Positions 29,679 through 40,789 of a stretch of DNA of 64,000 bases are shown here, piece by piece. Made by a program: the position numbers and the translations under genes. Position 1 is the first letter of the stretch, and every line of letters starts with the position of its first letter. The notes below the pieces were generated by a model. That model was given only the letters and a program-made list of their open reading frames with translations. It was not told the origin of the DNA and searched no databases. The stretch covers positions 215,697 through 279,696 of the forward strand of contig ARRA01000002.1 in assembly GCA_000384935.1 (NCBI GenBank), read 5' to 3'. Source of the stretch: a gamma proteobacterium SCGC AAA076-P13. Lineage in GTDB: Bacteria > Pseudomonadota > Gammaproteobacteria > Magnimaribacterales > D2472.

Positions 29679-31514
29679 ATGCTTTATCTTTCTGCTGCTA
29701 TTACGCTGTTATCTATCCTCGTATTAGGCAGTTTCAGCAAACTCTATAATAAATATATATTTCTATTATTAAGCCTTTCTAATTTATTAATTCTTGGCGT
29801 ATATTGTTTTTTTAATTACTTGTCTGGTAATGGTTTTAATGAAGCTATCCTCTTCCATTTAATACACGGAATTAATGGTTTTGGTGTTAAAGAATATGTG
29901 CTTCCAGGCTTGATATTATTTTTGTATTTTTTATCCTGCATAGCAATCACCCTTTTTCTTAATAAAAGAATCTATATTGATACTAAAAAAAATTTAGTTA
30001 GTGACATTATTATTTTATTTATAACCTGCTTGGCTCTATTGCTTAATCCTTTACTAAAAGATATCAAAAGCATTTTCTTTTCATCCTCAACAGATTCATA
30101 TTCAGAAATGAATGATTTTTATAATAAGCCTATTACGTTTACTAAAAAACCAGATAGTATTATTTTCTTGTATCTTGAACAGCTTGAAAGAACCTATTTA
30201 GATGAAACTATATTTCCTAATCTAACTCCTAATTTGAAAAGACTTGAAAAAAAGGCAATAAGTTTTACTAATATATCTTCACCATTAGCAACTAATTGGA
30301 CTATTGCCGGCATGGTTGCATCTCAATGTGGAATTCCTCTTTTAACACCAATTGCAAGTGAGAATTCTATGGCCGGAATGGATAAATTTCTTTCCTCAGC
30401 TACCTGTATTGGCGACATATTAAATAACAATTCCTATAATCTAAATTATATAGGTGGGTCTGACTTAGATTTTGCTGGAAAGGGTAAGTTTTATGATTCG
30501 CATGGATTTAAGAGTGTTCAGGGCTGGTATGAACTACAAGATCGTCTTATTGATAAATCATATAAGTCTCCATGGGGATTATATGATGACTCATTATATG
30601 AAATTATTGATGATAGATTGATGTTCTTAAAGAGCTCAAATCAAGCTTTTGGGCTGTTTGCTCTTACACTCGATACGCATCACCCTAATGGATATATAGC
30701 AAATTCATGTAAAGATAGAGTTTATGGAGACGGAAAGAATTTAATTCTAAATTCAGTTCATTGCGCAGACTTCATGGCTGCAAATTTTATAGAAAAAATT
30801 ATAAATGATGATATGTTTGAAAATACTATCTTGGTTGTTTTATCAGATCATCTCGCCCTTAAAAATACAGCATCCGCTTTGCTGCAGGAAGGCGATAGAA
30901 AAAACCTTTTTTATATCTTTAAAAAAGATGCACCCAATCAATTAATTAACAAAATTGGCTCAATGTTTGACGTTGCACCAACGGCATTAAGTCTTGTTGG
31001 TACAGATATTTTAGGTCTTGGCCTTGGTAGGAACTTATTTTTTGAGGACAGCTTATCAAATAATCAAATTGGAATAGAAAACATAATCAGCAGAAATCGA
31101 AATAAAATTCTTTCTTTATGGTCCTTTCCTCAAATAGATACGAATTTTAATATTAATATACAGAATAAAAAAATTAACTTTGGAGAAAGAAGTATTGATC
31201 TGCCTGCATTGATACTTTTGGATAATAATAACAATGTTGAAGAAATCATGTTTGATTTTTACAATGCAAACCCTCTACCAAGAAAGGCAAATGAACTTGA
31301 TGATAAACAATCCTTCATATGGATTGATACTTGCTTAAGAATTAAAGCTTTTAAAAATCTTACAACAGCCAAAGAAACCTCTGATTTCTGTGCATTAGTT
31401 GGTATAAAAGGTAAGCAAGACTTTAAATTATTTGAAGATCTTACTTATCTTACAGACGATCTAATATTTCAATTCTTTAGCGATACTAAAGAATCTTTTT
31501 TTAATATGAACTAG
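29679..31514 (+). CDS. Sulfatase-fold phosphoglycerol/phosphoethanolamine transferase (LtaS-like)
   Basis: N-terminal TM helices, IIFLYLEQLERTYLD..., TNWTIAGMVASQCGIPL, LTLDTHHPNGY, VVLSDHLA. Confidence 0.8.
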   Translation: MLYLSAAITLLSILVLGSFSKLYNKYIFLLLSLSNLLILGVYCFFNYLSGNGFNEAILFHLIHGINGFGVKEYVLPGLILFLYFLSCIAITLFLNKRIYIDTKKNLVSDIIILFITCLALLLNPLLKDIKSIFFSSSTDSYSEMNDFYNKPITFTKKPDSIIFLYLEQLERTYLDETIFPNLTPNLKRLEKKAISFTNISSPLATNWTIAGMVASQCGIPLLTPIASENSMAGMDKFLSSATCIGDILNNNSYNLNYIGGSDLDFAGKGKFYDSHGFKSVQGWYELQDRLIDKSYKSPWGLYDDSLYEIIDDRLMFLKSSNQAFGLFALTLDTHHPNGYIANSCKDRVYGDGKNLILNSVHCADFMAANFIEKIINDDMFENTILVVLSDHLALKNTASALLQEGDRKNLFYIFKKDAPNQLINKIGSMFDVAPTALSLVGTDILGLGLGRNLFFEDSLSNNQIGIENIISRNRNKILSLWSFPQIDTNFNINIQNKKINFGERSIDLPALILLDNNNNVEEIMFDFYNANPLPRKANELDDKQSFIWIDTCLRIKAFKNLTTAKETSDFCALVGIKGKQDFKLFEDLTYLTDDLIFQFFSDTKESFFNMN

Positions 31515-31546
31515 TTTTTTATAAATAATACATACTAAAATTACTT

Positions 31547-32482
31547 ATGTTTAAAATAGCAGCTTTGTATAAATTTGCCGAGGTATCTAATCCCTGTAAG
31601 GCTCAGTCTGAAATCAGAGCAAACCTTAAAAACTTATCCATTCATGGAACTATTCTTATTGGACAAGAGGGCTTGAATGGAACTATCTCAGGCTCTAAAA
31701 AAAACATTGATAAAGCAATCGCATATATAAGACAGCTAAAAAATTTTAAAGATACAGATGTTAAGTTTTCAGAGGCTAATATCAATCCTTTTATAAGGCT
31801 AAAAATTAAATTAAAAGAGGAAATTGTAACTATTGGTGACAAGACTATTAATCCTGTGAATATGTCTGGTAATTATATAGAGCCAAAAAACTGGAATGAT
31901 GTAATAGATGACGATAATACTATATTGATTGATGCTAGGAATGATTATGAGTGCTCAATAGGGACATTTAAAAATGCTATTAATCCCAAAACTGTTAAGT
32001 TTAGAGATTTCCCTGAATGGGTAAAAAATCAAAACTTTTCTAAAGAAGATAAAAAAAATAAAAAGATAGCAATGTTTTGTACTGGTGGAATTCGTTGCGA
32101 AAAAGCATCATCATTTATGTTGAGAGATGGTTTTGAGGATGTTAATCATTTAAAAGGTGGGGTTCTTAAATATTTTGAAGATGTTCCAGAAGAAAAATCA
32201 TTATGGAAGGGCGAGTGTTTTGTTTTTGATGATAGGGTCTCAGTAAAACATGATCTTACAAGAGGTACATATGATATGTGTCATGGCTGCAGGATGCCAA
32301 TAACTCAGAATGATAAAGACTCTAAAAAATTTATCATGGGTGTGGCTTGCCCTAGTTGTTTTGATTCAACTACTGAAGATCAGAAAAGAAGATATATGAG
32401 TAGGCAGAAACAAGTTGATCTTGCAAAAGAAAGAAATACAAAACATATTGGCCCCAAAGAGGAGCCGATACAAAAAAGCTAA
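31547..32482 (+). CDS. trhO: tRNA uridine(34) hydroxylase / rhodanese-domain protein (YceA family)
   Basis: GTILIGQEGLNGTISG, DARNDYECSIGTFKNAI, MFCTGGIRCEKASSFM, CHGCRMPI. Confidence 0.92.
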   Translation: MFKIAALYKFAEVSNPCKAQSEIRANLKNLSIHGTILIGQEGLNGTISGSKKNIDKAIAYIRQLKNFKDTDVKFSEANINPFIRLKIKLKEEIVTIGDKTINPVNMSGNYIEPKNWNDVIDDDNTILIDARNDYECSIGTFKNAINPKTVKFRDFPEWVKNQNFSKEDKKNKKIAMFCTGGIRCEKASSFMLRDGFEDVNHLKGGVLKYFEDVPEEKSLWKGECFVFDDRVSVKHDLTRGTYDMCHGCRMPITQNDKDSKKFIMGVACPSCFDSTTEDQKRRYMSRQKQVDLAKERNTKHIGPKEEPIQKS

Positions 32483-33144
32483 TGGAACTTCCTATTTTAT
32501 ATTCATTCAAAAGGTGCCCTTATGCAATGAGAGCAAGGATGGCTATTTTTTTAACAGATACAATCTGCGAGATTAGAGAAGTAAAATTAAGCCATAAACC
32601 ACTATCAATGCTTGAGGTATCAAATAAGGGTACTGTTCCAGTCCTGATAGACAAGAATGGTAAAGTTTATGATGAAAGTCTAGATATTATTAATTGGGCT
32701 CTTCGGAAGAACAATATTTTTAATGAAAATATCACAGTTGAGCAAGTATCTTATTCACATGAATTAATAGCAGAATTTGATAAAGATTTTAAATTTCATT
32801 TAGATAGATACAAATACTCTTCAAGATATATCTCAGATGAAAAATTATTCCATAGAGATGCTTGTATGGCTATTTTAAAGAAATTAGAACCTAGTTATTC
32901 TAAAGATGTTTGGTTTTTTGATAATAAGATAAATATGGTTGATATATGTATTCTCCCTTTTATAAGGCAATTTAGAATTGCAGATACTAATTGGTTTGAT
33001 GCCTTGGAGGAAATCCCAGAAATACAAGGATGGTTGAATAGATTCTTGGAAAGTAAGTTATTAAAAAATATTATGATTAATTACAATACTTGGGAGCCGA
33101 AAAATAAGAAAGAATTTTTTCCTTACAAACCAATTGAATCATAA
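32482..33144 (+). CDS. Glutathione S-transferase family protein
   Basis: Thioredoxin-like FKRCPYAMRARMAI, NKGTVPVLIDKNGKVYDESLDI. Confidence 0.85.
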   Translation: MELPILYSFKRCPYAMRARMAIFLTDTICEIREVKLSHKPLSMLEVSNKGTVPVLIDKNGKVYDESLDIINWALRKNNIFNENITVEQVSYSHELIAEFDKDFKFHLDRYKYSSRYISDEKLFHRDACMAILKKLEPSYSKDVWFFDNKINMVDICILPFIRQFRIADTNWFDALEEIPEIQGWLNRFLESKLLKNIMINYNTWEPKNKKEFFPYKPIES

Positions 33145-34523
33145 GACATTGCAATTTTTTCGATAGCGACCTTAAATGCAGCAGTTCTGAAATCATTAAT
33201 TTTATCGTTCTCAATAAACTCTTTTTTTACTTCTTGAAAACCATCAATCATCATGTCGTCAAGACCGGAACGGACTAAATCGATTTCATTTACTCCATCT
33301 AATAATTCTGATTTATATTTTTCAGGCATTGGAGAATTTGTCATAGATTCAATCGCTTCAATTAAAGAGCTTAGCTGTATAATATTTTTTCTTTTTTCTA
33401 GTCTACCAAACCTTATGTGTTGAAGATTCTTCACCCATTCAAAATAACTTACAGCAACTCCACCAGAGTTAGCGAGAATATCAGGAATAACAAAAACTTT
33501 TTTTCTATTAAGGATCGAGTGACCCTTATAATTAATAGGGCCATTTGCTGCTTCAACTATAAGCTTTGCCTTAATGTCATCTGCATTTTTTTCAGTGATA
33601 ACATTTTCTCTAGCAGCTGGAATTAAAATATCACATTCTTTTTTTAGCAATAAAGAGGGGTCTTTTATAAAAGTACCTTTTGAATATTTTTCAAAACTCC
33701 CATGTTTAGTAAAGAATTTTTTTGCATGCTCAACATCTAAACCTTCTTGATTAAATATAGCTCCGTTATATTCAGCTATACCAATAAGCCTTACTTGATT
33801 ATCCTCACTAATAAATTTTGAGGCATGATAGCCAACATTTCCTAATCCCTGGATAATAAAAGTTTTATCACTCATTGAGGAAGTGAAGCCAACCATTTTT
33901 AATAAATCCTCATTTCTAAAAAACTCTCTAACAATATACTGAACACCTCTTCCTGTTGCTTCTTCACGACCCTCTAATCCATTTTTATTAGCAGGCTTCC
34001 CTGTAACACACCCAGCTGCATTAATATCTGTGGGGTGAATTTTTCGGTATTCATCTGCAATCCAAGCCATTTCTCTAGATGATGAGCCAATATCTGGGGC
34101 AGGAACGTTTTGCGATGGACTTATCAAATCTCTTTTTATTAACTCTTGAGCAAATCTCCTAGTAACTTTTTCAATTTCAAAATCTTCCCAATCATTTGGA
34201 TTAATTTTTAGACCACCTTTTGATCCTCCAAAAGGAACATTTATGATCGCATTCTTATAGGACATAAGAGCTGCAAGAGCTTCAACTTCTTCTGCATGGG
34301 TATCTAAATCAAACCTTATACCACCTTTAGTTGGTTCCATATGCTCTGAGTGAACTGATCTCCATCCTTCAAATGTATGAATATCACCCCTTAACCTAAC
34401 ACCAAATCTAACAGTATAAGTTGAGTTGCACGTAATAATTTTTTTAGCTAAACCCTTAGATATAGGTATTAGTTTTAAAGCTTTATTTACGAACTTAGTA
34501 GTGTCATTTAAAAAATTATTCAT
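33123..34523 (-). CDS. Glu/Leu/Phe/Val dehydrogenase family (glutamate dehydrogenase)
   Basis: GGIRFDLDTHAEEVEALAALMSYKNAIINVPFGGSKGG, VPAPDIGSSSREMAWI, GNVGYHAS. Confidence 0.92.
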   Translation of the reverse strand: MNNFLNDTTKFVNKALKLIPISKGLAKKIITCNSTYTVRFGVRLRGDIHTFEGWRSVHSEHMEPTKGGIRFDLDTHAEEVEALAALMSYKNAIINVPFGGSKGGLKINPNDWEDFEIEKVTRRFAQELIKRDLISPSQNVPAPDIGSSSREMAWIADEYRKIHPTDINAAGCVTGKPANKNGLEGREEATGRGVQYIVREFFRNEDLLKMVGFTSSMSDKTFIIQGLGNVGYHASKFISEDNQVRLIGIAEYNGAIFNQEGLDVEHAKKFFTKHGSFEKYSKGTFIKDPSLLLKKECDILIPAARENVITEKNADDIKAKLIVEAANGPINYKGHSILNRKKVFVIPDILANSGGVAVSYFEWVKNLQHIRFGRLEKRKNIIQLSSLIEAIESMTNSPMPEKYKSELLDGVNEIDLVRSGLDDMMIDGFQEVKKEFIENDKINDFRTAAFKVAIEKIAMSYDSIGL

Positions 34524-34656
34524 TTGATCCCCTTAATAAAATATTAATCTATTTTATTCAGATTAACTATATATAAATCCACTAAGATTGATTTTGTTTT
34601 TTTAATGAATTAATAAATAATAATTACTATTTTTAACCTATAATGTTTCGTTTCGT

Positions 34657-34734
34657 GGCGGGCGTAGCTCAGTTGGTTAGAGCGCTGGATTGTGGCTCCG
34701 GAGGCCGTGGGTTCGAACCCCATCGCTCGCCCCA
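34657..34734 (+). tRNA. tRNA-His (anticodon GTG)
   Basis: 8-bp acceptor with encoded G-1 (GGCGGGCG/CGCTCGCC), loop TTGTGGC, TTCGAAC, CCA. Confidence 0.95.
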
Positions 34735-34752
34735 CTTAAGTAGGTAAATTAA

Positions 34753-36048
34753 ATGACAAGCAAACTAAAAAAACTTAAAGATTTAGAAAGAAAATTAACT
34801 GTTTCTGTTCCTGTAGAAGAATATGATTCAAAATTTAAATCAAAAATTAATAACATTAAAGGGCAAGCTAAGCTAGATGGTTTTAGGAAAGGCAAGGTTC
34901 CAAATGATGTTTTAGAACAAAGATATGGCCCATCAATTCATGCTGATGTTGTAAATGAGTTAATACAAAAATCATATCCAGAAGCACTTAAAGAAAACAA
35001 TATTAGACCAGCTTCTGCGCCAGAAGTAGCTCTTGAAAGCGAAGATCCAAAAAAGCCTATTTCATACTCAGCAACTTTTGAAATTTTTCCTGAAATATCT
35101 CCTAAGCTTAGTAGCTGGACTAAATATGAAAATATATCCATTTCTATTGAAGATGAGGATATTGATTTAGCTATAAAAGATATTGTTAAAAGATATGGGG
35201 AGTGGGAAGACGTATCAAGAAAATCTCAAAAAGATGATCAGGTCATTATAGATTTTACTGGAATGATTAATGGAGAGGAGTTTGAAGGAAATTCTTCAGT
35301 AGATTTTAAGCTCGTTTTAGGTAGTAATTCTATGATTCCTGGATTCGAAGACTCTATAGTCGGAAAAGAGCCTTCGGAATTTAAAATCACATCAAAGTTC
35401 CCTGATGACTATTTTAAGAAAGATCTTGCAGGGGTTGAGGCTGAGTTCAATATTAATTTAAAAACAGTACAAGAATTAAAAGTTGCAAAAGTTGATGAAG
35501 AGCTTTTTTCAAAACTTGATATGGAAGTTAAAGATGAGGATGAGTTTAAAGCAGAAATCTCAAATAGAATGAAGAAAGAAGTTGAGACTCAGGAAAAAGA
35601 TTTAACCAAAGAGTCTATGTACGAAACCTTACTTAAAACAAATAGCTTTAGCGTTCCAAAAGTAACTGTAAAAGAACAAGCTGATTTAATGCGAAAGGAT
35701 GCATTAATGAGAATTGGCCACTCCGAGGAAAATGCTGGAGATGACCTATTTCCAGTTGATTCATTTATGGAAAATGCAGAGAAAAGGGTAAAGCTAGATC
35801 TATTATTTGCAGAGCTTGTAAATCATTTTGAGCTTACTGTTGATAAAGATAAATTAGATGTCTTTATTGATAAAGAGGCTACTAAATATAAAGATGCAGA
35901 TCAATTTAAACAATGGATTGCAGGGCAACCTCAGCAATTAGAACAATTTAGAATGATGGCCTTAGAAGAGCAATTAGTTGAAAATTTAGAAAATGCCCTT
36001 AAATCTAAAGATAAGGTGATAAGATTCTCAGAACTAGCAAATAAATAA
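34753..36048 (+). CDS. tig: Trigger factor
   Basis: [47 protein letters not shown]; precedes clpP. Confidence 0.97.
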   Translation: MTSKLKKLKDLERKLTVSVPVEEYDSKFKSKINNIKGQAKLDGFRKGKVPNDVLEQRYGPSIHADVVNELIQKSYPEALKENNIRPASAPEVALESEDPKKPISYSATFEIFPEISPKLSSWTKYENISISIEDEDIDLAIKDIVKRYGEWEDVSRKSQKDDQVIIDFTGMINGEEFEGNSSVDFKLVLGSNSMIPGFEDSIVGKEPSEFKITSKFPDDYFKKDLAGVEAEFNINLKTVQELKVAKVDEELFSKLDMEVKDEDEFKAEISNRMKKEVETQEKDLTKESMYETLLKTNSFSVPKVTVKEQADLMRKDALMRIGHSEENAGDDLFPVDSFMENAEKRVKLDLLFAELVNHFELTVDKDKLDVFIDKEATKYKDADQFKQWIAGQPQQLEQFRMMALEEQLVENLENALKSKDKVIRFSELANK

Positions 36049-36050
36049 TT

Positions 36051-36665
36051 ATGAAAGATATACAGTCAGCATTAGTCCCAATGGTCATCGAGCAAACGCC
36101 TCGAGGAGAAAGATCATTTGATATTTACTCAAGACTTCTTAAGGAAAGAGTTATATTTCTATCAGGCCCTGTAGAAGATTATATGTCTAATTTAATTGTT
36201 GCTCAGCTACTTTTTTTAGAATCAGAAAATCCTGAGAAAGACATATCTATTTATATTAATTCTCCAGGAGGCTCTATTTCAGCTGGCTTAGCTATTTACG
36301 ATACTATGCAGTTTATATCTCCCTCAATTTCCACTTTATGTATTGGGCAGGCTGCAAGCATGGGAGCGATCCTACTTGCTGGTGGTGAGAAAGGTAAAAG
36401 GTTTGCTCTCCCAAATTCCAGAATAATGATTCATCAGCCTCTTGGTGGTTTTCAAGGCCAAGCATCTGACTTTGAGATTCATGCAAAAGAAATACTACAT
36501 ATGAAAAAAGTTGTTAATGAGATTCTTGCAAAACACACAGGGCAAACAATTAAAAAAATTGAAAAAGATACAGATAGAGATAACTTTTTAGATACCACTG
36601 CAGCAATAGACTATGGTCTTGTTGATAATGTTTTGGACAAGAGAGAGGCTGTTAATGGCAAGTGA
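36051..36665 (+). CDS. clpP: ATP-dependent Clp protease proteolytic subunit
   Basis: [31 protein letters not shown]. Confidence 0.98.
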   Translation: MKDIQSALVPMVIEQTPRGERSFDIYSRLLKERVIFLSGPVEDYMSNLIVAQLLFLESENPEKDISIYINSPGGSISAGLAIYDTMQFISPSISTLCIGQAASMGAILLAGGEKGKRFALPNSRIMIHQPLGGFQGQASDFEIHAKEILHMKKVVNEILAKHTGQTIKKIEKDTDRDNFLDTTAAIDYGLVDNVLDKREAVNGK

Positions 36666-37923
36666 GACGTCTGGTGATAAATTAAATTGTTCATTTTGTG
36701 GCAAAGTTCAAGATGAAGTTAAGAAATTAATAGCTGGTCCAAGCGTATACATTTGTAATGAATGTGTTGATTTATGTAATGACATCATCGAAGAAGAGAT
36801 CAAAAGTGAAGAAGATATCTCGTTAGATGAGCTCCCATCACCTTTGGAAATATTCAATAAGCTTGATGAATACGTAATTGGTCAAGAATCTGCAAAAAAA
36901 GTTTTATCAGTTGCTGTATATAACCACTACAAGAGATTAAGAAAAAATAATGCAAAGGACACGGTTGAACTTCAAAAAAGTAATGTTCTTCTTTTGGGCC
37001 CAACAGGAAGCGGTAAAACACTTCTCGCACAGACACTGGCAAAAATTTTAAATGTCCCATTTACTATTGCTGATGCAACAACATTAACTGAAGCTGGTTA
37101 TGTTGGTGAGGATGTCGAGAATATTATACAAAAACTACTTCAAAAATCTGACTATGACCCCGAAAGAGCTCAATTAGGAATTGTTTATATAGATGAGATT
37201 GATAAGATAGCTAGAAAATCTGACAATCCATCAATTACTAGAGATGTTTCTGGAGAGGGTGTGCAGCAGGCACTTCTTAAGTTAATTGAAGGTACAGTAG
37301 CATCTATTCCTCCTCAAGGAGGTAGAAAACACCCTCAACAAGAGTTTATTCAAATAGACACGTCTAATATTTTATTTATATGTGGCGGAGCTTTTTCTGG
37401 ATTAGATAAAGTTATAGATCAAAGAAATAGCAATATTGGTATTGGCTTTGGTGCAGAGGTAAATAAAAAATCAAATGTACTACCTATCACCAGTAATGTT
37501 GATGACTTAGAGCCAGAGGATTTAGTTAAGTATGGATTAATACCAGAATTTGTTGGAAGATTGCCAGTTATATCAAGCCTGCATGAGCTTGACGAGCATG
37601 CACTGGTAAGAATTCTGAAAGAGCCTAAAAATGCTTTAGTTAATCAATACAAACATTTATTTGAAATAGATGATGTTGAACTTTCATTTAGAGACGAGGC
37701 ATTGGTAGAAATAGCGCGTCAGGCCATAAAAAGAAAAACAGGGGCCAGAGGTTTAAGATCGATAATGGAAGACTTATTAATGGAGACTATGTTTGGTTTG
37801 CCTAATCCTGATCTAGAAAAAGTAATAATTGACGAGAATACAGTTATATCTAAATCAGAACCTATTAAATTACTTAAAAACTCATCTAAAAACTCATCTA
37901 AAAAATCATCATCTGCTAATTGA
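36655..37923 (+). CDS. clpX: ATP-dependent protease ATP-binding subunit ClpX
   Basis: [42 protein letters not shown]; start trimmed to ATG 36655. Confidence 0.97.
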   Translation: MASETSGDKLNCSFCGKVQDEVKKLIAGPSVYICNECVDLCNDIIEEEIKSEEDISLDELPSPLEIFNKLDEYVIGQESAKKVLSVAVYNHYKRLRKNNAKDTVELQKSNVLLLGPTGSGKTLLAQTLAKILNVPFTIADATTLTEAGYVGEDVENIIQKLLQKSDYDPERAQLGIVYIDEIDKIARKSDNPSITRDVSGEGVQQALLKLIEGTVASIPPQGGRKHPQQEFIQIDTSNILFICGGAFSGLDKVIDQRNSNIGIGFGAEVNKKSNVLPITSNVDDLEPEDLVKYGLIPEFVGRLPVISSLHELDEHALVRILKEPKNALVNQYKHLFEIDDVELSFRDEALVEIARQAIKRKTGARGLRSIMEDLLMETMFGLPNPDLEKVIIDENTVISKSEPIKLLKNSSKNSSKKSSSAN

Positions 37924-37946
37924 TATTTTCATAACAATCCCTATAT
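37920..37946 (+). promoter_or_regulatory. Possible heat-shock-type promoter for lon
   Basis: TTGATA-N13-CCCTATAT ending 7 nt before the lon ATG. Confidence 0.35.
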
Positions 37947-37953
37947 TGGGTAT

Positions 37954-40362
37954 ATGAAAGAAATAAAATCAGATCTACCTTTAATACCCTTAAGAGACGT
38001 TGTAGTCTTTCCTGGTATCGTTACTACATTATTTGTTGGAAGACCCAAATCCATTGAGGCATTAAATATAGCAATGTCTTCCAATAAAAAACTAGTTCTT
38101 GTTAGCCAAATTGATCCTGCTCTTGAGAATCCAGAATTCGATGATTTATATAAAAGTGCATCTATTAGCAACCTTCTTCAATTAATTAAGCTACCTGATG
38201 GAACCATGAAAGTTCTTGTAGAAGGCTATAAGAGGTGCTCAATAAAAAGTATTCATGAAAAAGAAGGTTATGACATTGCAAGAGTCATTACTATAGATGA
38301 CATTCCTTTAAAAGAAGCAGACTCTTCTAATCTAGTAAGGTTTATTAAAGCTAAATTTGAAGACTACATCGGAATAACAAAAAGAATACCTCCAGAGATT
38401 GTATCCACAGTCGACTCACTAGATGATTTATCAAAGTTAATAGATACCATAACCGGCCATCTCCCAATTGAAACATCAAAAAAACAGGAAATACTTGAGA
38501 TACCTGATTTAAAAGACAGATCAGAAAAGGTTTTAATGTTTATTGAATCCCAGCTCGATGTTATTGATGTAGAAAAAAAAATTAGAGAGCGTGTAAAAAA
38601 ACAGATGGAAAAATCTCAAAGAGAATACTATCTAAATGAGCAAATTAAGGCTGCACAAAAAGAGCTTGGAGAGATTGGTGAAGAAGGAGATGAACTAGAA
38701 GATTTAGAAGAAAAAATTAATAAGGTTGGAATGCCCAAAGATGCTCTTAAAAAAGCAAAAAGTGAGCTGGCTAAGTTTAAGCATATGTCTCCATCATCAG
38801 CAGAAGCATCTGTTATCAGATCCTATCTTGATTGTTTGGTTGATGTGCCATGGAAAAAGAAATCCAAAGTAAAGACAGACATCCAGGCTTCTCTTGATAT
38901 TTTAGAGCAGGATCATTATGGACTTGAAGAGGTTAAAGAAAGAATTATTGAGTATCTTGCCGTTCAAAAAAGAGTTAAATCTATGAAAGCTCCAGTTTTA
39001 TGTCTAGTTGGTCCTCCGGGAGTTGGAAAAACTTCACTGGGTGAATCCATAGCAAGGGCTACTAATAGGAAATTTGTAAGAATGTCTCTAGGCGGAGTTA
39101 GGGATGAGTCAGAAATTAGAGGACATAGAAGAACTTACATAGGCTCAATGCCAGGAAAAATAATTCAAAAACTTTCAAAAGTTGGTGTAAAAAATCCTCT
39201 ATTTTTATTAGATGAAATCGATAAAATTGGAATGGACCACAGAGGTGATCCAGCATCTGCATTGTTGGAAGTTTTAGATCCAGAGCAAAATAATACTTTT
39301 AGTGATCATTACTTAGAGGTTGACTATGACCTTTCAGAGGTAATGTTTGTTTGTACAGCTAATAGTTTAAATATTCCTACGCCCTTATTAGATAGAATGG
39401 AAATTATTAGAATCCCGGGTTACATAGAAGATGAAAAACTTAATATTGCTTCCAAATATTTATTACCTAAGCAAATGGAAAGGAATGGTTTAGCGGACAA
39501 TGAGATAAAATTACAAAAAGAGGTAATTCTTTCCTTAATTAGATATTACACAAGAGAAGCAGGTGTAAGAGGTCTAGAAAGGCAGATTGCAAAGATTCTA
39601 AGAAAGGTGGTCAAGGAAAGACTGCTATCTAAAAAAAGTATCACGAAACCAACATTAATTACTGAGAAAAACCTCGAAACATTTTCTGGGGTTAAGAAGT
39701 TTAAATTTGGAATAGCAGAAAAAGACAATGCTGTAGGGCAGGTAACTGGTCTGGCCTGGACCGAAGTAGGTGGCGAACTGTTAACCATAGAAGCCTCTCA
39801 TATTGCAGGTAAGGGCAATATTATAAAAACTGGATCCTTGGGTGATGTGATGCAAGAGTCAATTCAGGCGGCTCTTACAGTTGTTAGATCACGAGCAGAC
39901 TCTCTGGGTATAAAACCAGACTTCTATGAGAAATATGATGTTCATATTCATGTCCCAGAAGGGGCAACACCGAAAGATGGTCCAAGTGCAGGTGGCGGTA
40001 TGGCAATATCTTTAATCTCAGCATTTACTGGAATTCCAGTAAAGGCAGATACTGCAATGACTGGAGAGATAACCTTGAGAGGCCAGATCTTAAAAATAGG
40101 TGGACTAAAAGAAAAATTATTAGCTGCCAAAAGAGGTGGAATTAAAAATGTTATTATTCCTAAAGAAAATGAAGCAGATCTTCAGGAGATCCCTAAGCAG
40201 ATAACAAGCTCACTAAATATAATTCCAGTTGAGTGGATAGATGAAGTTATTTCTCATGCTCTTTTAAGAGAGCCATCACCAATAAGAAAAAGTAGTACAA
40301 GTATAAAAAATAAAGTTACTAAAAAACCAAACACAAAACAGGAAAATAACCAAGCACACTAA
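37954..40362 (+). CDS. lon: Endopeptidase La (Lon protease)
   Basis: GPPGVGKTSLGESIARATNRKFVRMSLGGVRDESEIRGHRRTYIG; DGPSAGGGMAISL catalytic Ser. Confidence 0.98.
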   Translation: MKEIKSDLPLIPLRDVVVFPGIVTTLFVGRPKSIEALNIAMSSNKKLVLVSQIDPALENPEFDDLYKSASISNLLQLIKLPDGTMKVLVEGYKRCSIKSIHEKEGYDIARVITIDDIPLKEADSSNLVRFIKAKFEDYIGITKRIPPEIVSTVDSLDDLSKLIDTITGHLPIETSKKQEILEIPDLKDRSEKVLMFIESQLDVIDVEKKIRERVKKQMEKSQREYYLNEQIKAAQKELGEIGEEGDELEDLEEKINKVGMPKDALKKAKSELAKFKHMSPSSAEASVIRSYLDCLVDVPWKKKSKVKTDIQASLDILEQDHYGLEEVKERIIEYLAVQKRVKSMKAPVLCLVGPPGVGKTSLGESIARATNRKFVRMSLGGVRDESEIRGHRRTYIGSMPGKIIQKLSKVGVKNPLFLLDEIDKIGMDHRGDPASALLEVLDPEQNNTFSDHYLEVDYDLSEVMFVCTANSLNIPTPLLDRMEIIRIPGYIEDEKLNIASKYLLPKQMERNGLADNEIKLQKEVILSLIRYYTREAGVRGLERQIAKILRKVVKERLLSKKSITKPTLITEKNLETFSGVKKFKFGIAEKDNAVGQVTGLAWTEVGGELLTIEASHIAGKGNIIKTGSLGDVMQESIQAALTVVRSRADSLGIKPDFYEKYDVHIHVPEGATPKDGPSAGGGMAISLISAFTGIPVKADTAMTGEITLRGQILKIGGLKEKLLAAKRGGIKNVIIPKENEADLQEIPKQITSSLNIIPVEWIDEVISHALLREPSPIRKSSTSIKNKVTKKPNTKQENNQAH

Positions 40363-40383
40363 AACCCTTTATTTACTTGACTT

Positions 40384-40402
40384 TTAGCCTCAAAAGGCTT
40401 TT
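40384..40402 (+). terminator. Possible short terminator after lon
   Basis: AGCCT-CAAA-AGGCT followed by TTTT. Confidence 0.4.
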
Positions 40403-40449
40403 CATAGAGGGGTATTTATTAAATAAATTTACATAGAGGAGTATTTAAT

Positions 40450-40728
40450 ATGAATAAATCAGACTTAATTGATGCAGTAGCAGGTGATGCTGATATATCT
40501 AAAGCTTCAGCAGGCAGAGCTGTTGATGCTGTTTTAGGTGGAATCGGTAATGCTTTGGGTAACGGTGATTCAGTATCACTAGTTGGTTTTGGAACATTTT
40601 CAGTAAGGCATAGAGCTGCTAGAGAGGGTAGAAATCCTCAAACTGGCGCATCAATGCATATTGCTGCTTCTAAAGTTCCAGGTTTTAAAGCTGGTAAAGG
40701 TCTTAAAGATAAGGTCAAAGCTGGTTAA
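40450..40728 (+). CDS. hup: DNA-binding protein HU
   Basis: [50 protein letters not shown]. Confidence 0.97.
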   Translation: MNKSDLIDAVAGDADISKASAGRAVDAVLGGIGNALGNGDSVSLVGFGTFSVRHRAAREGRNPQTGASMHIAASKVPGFKAGKGLKDKVKAG

Positions 40729-40742
40729 GTTTTTTTAACTTT

Positions 40743-40771
40743 AAAAAAGGGTGCTTCCGCACCCTTTTTTT
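40743..40771 (+). terminator. Rho-independent terminator after hup
   Basis: AAAAAA GGGTGC-TTCC-GCACCC TTTTTTT. Confidence 0.9.
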
Positions 40772-40789
40772 ATTTATAATATTGTCATT

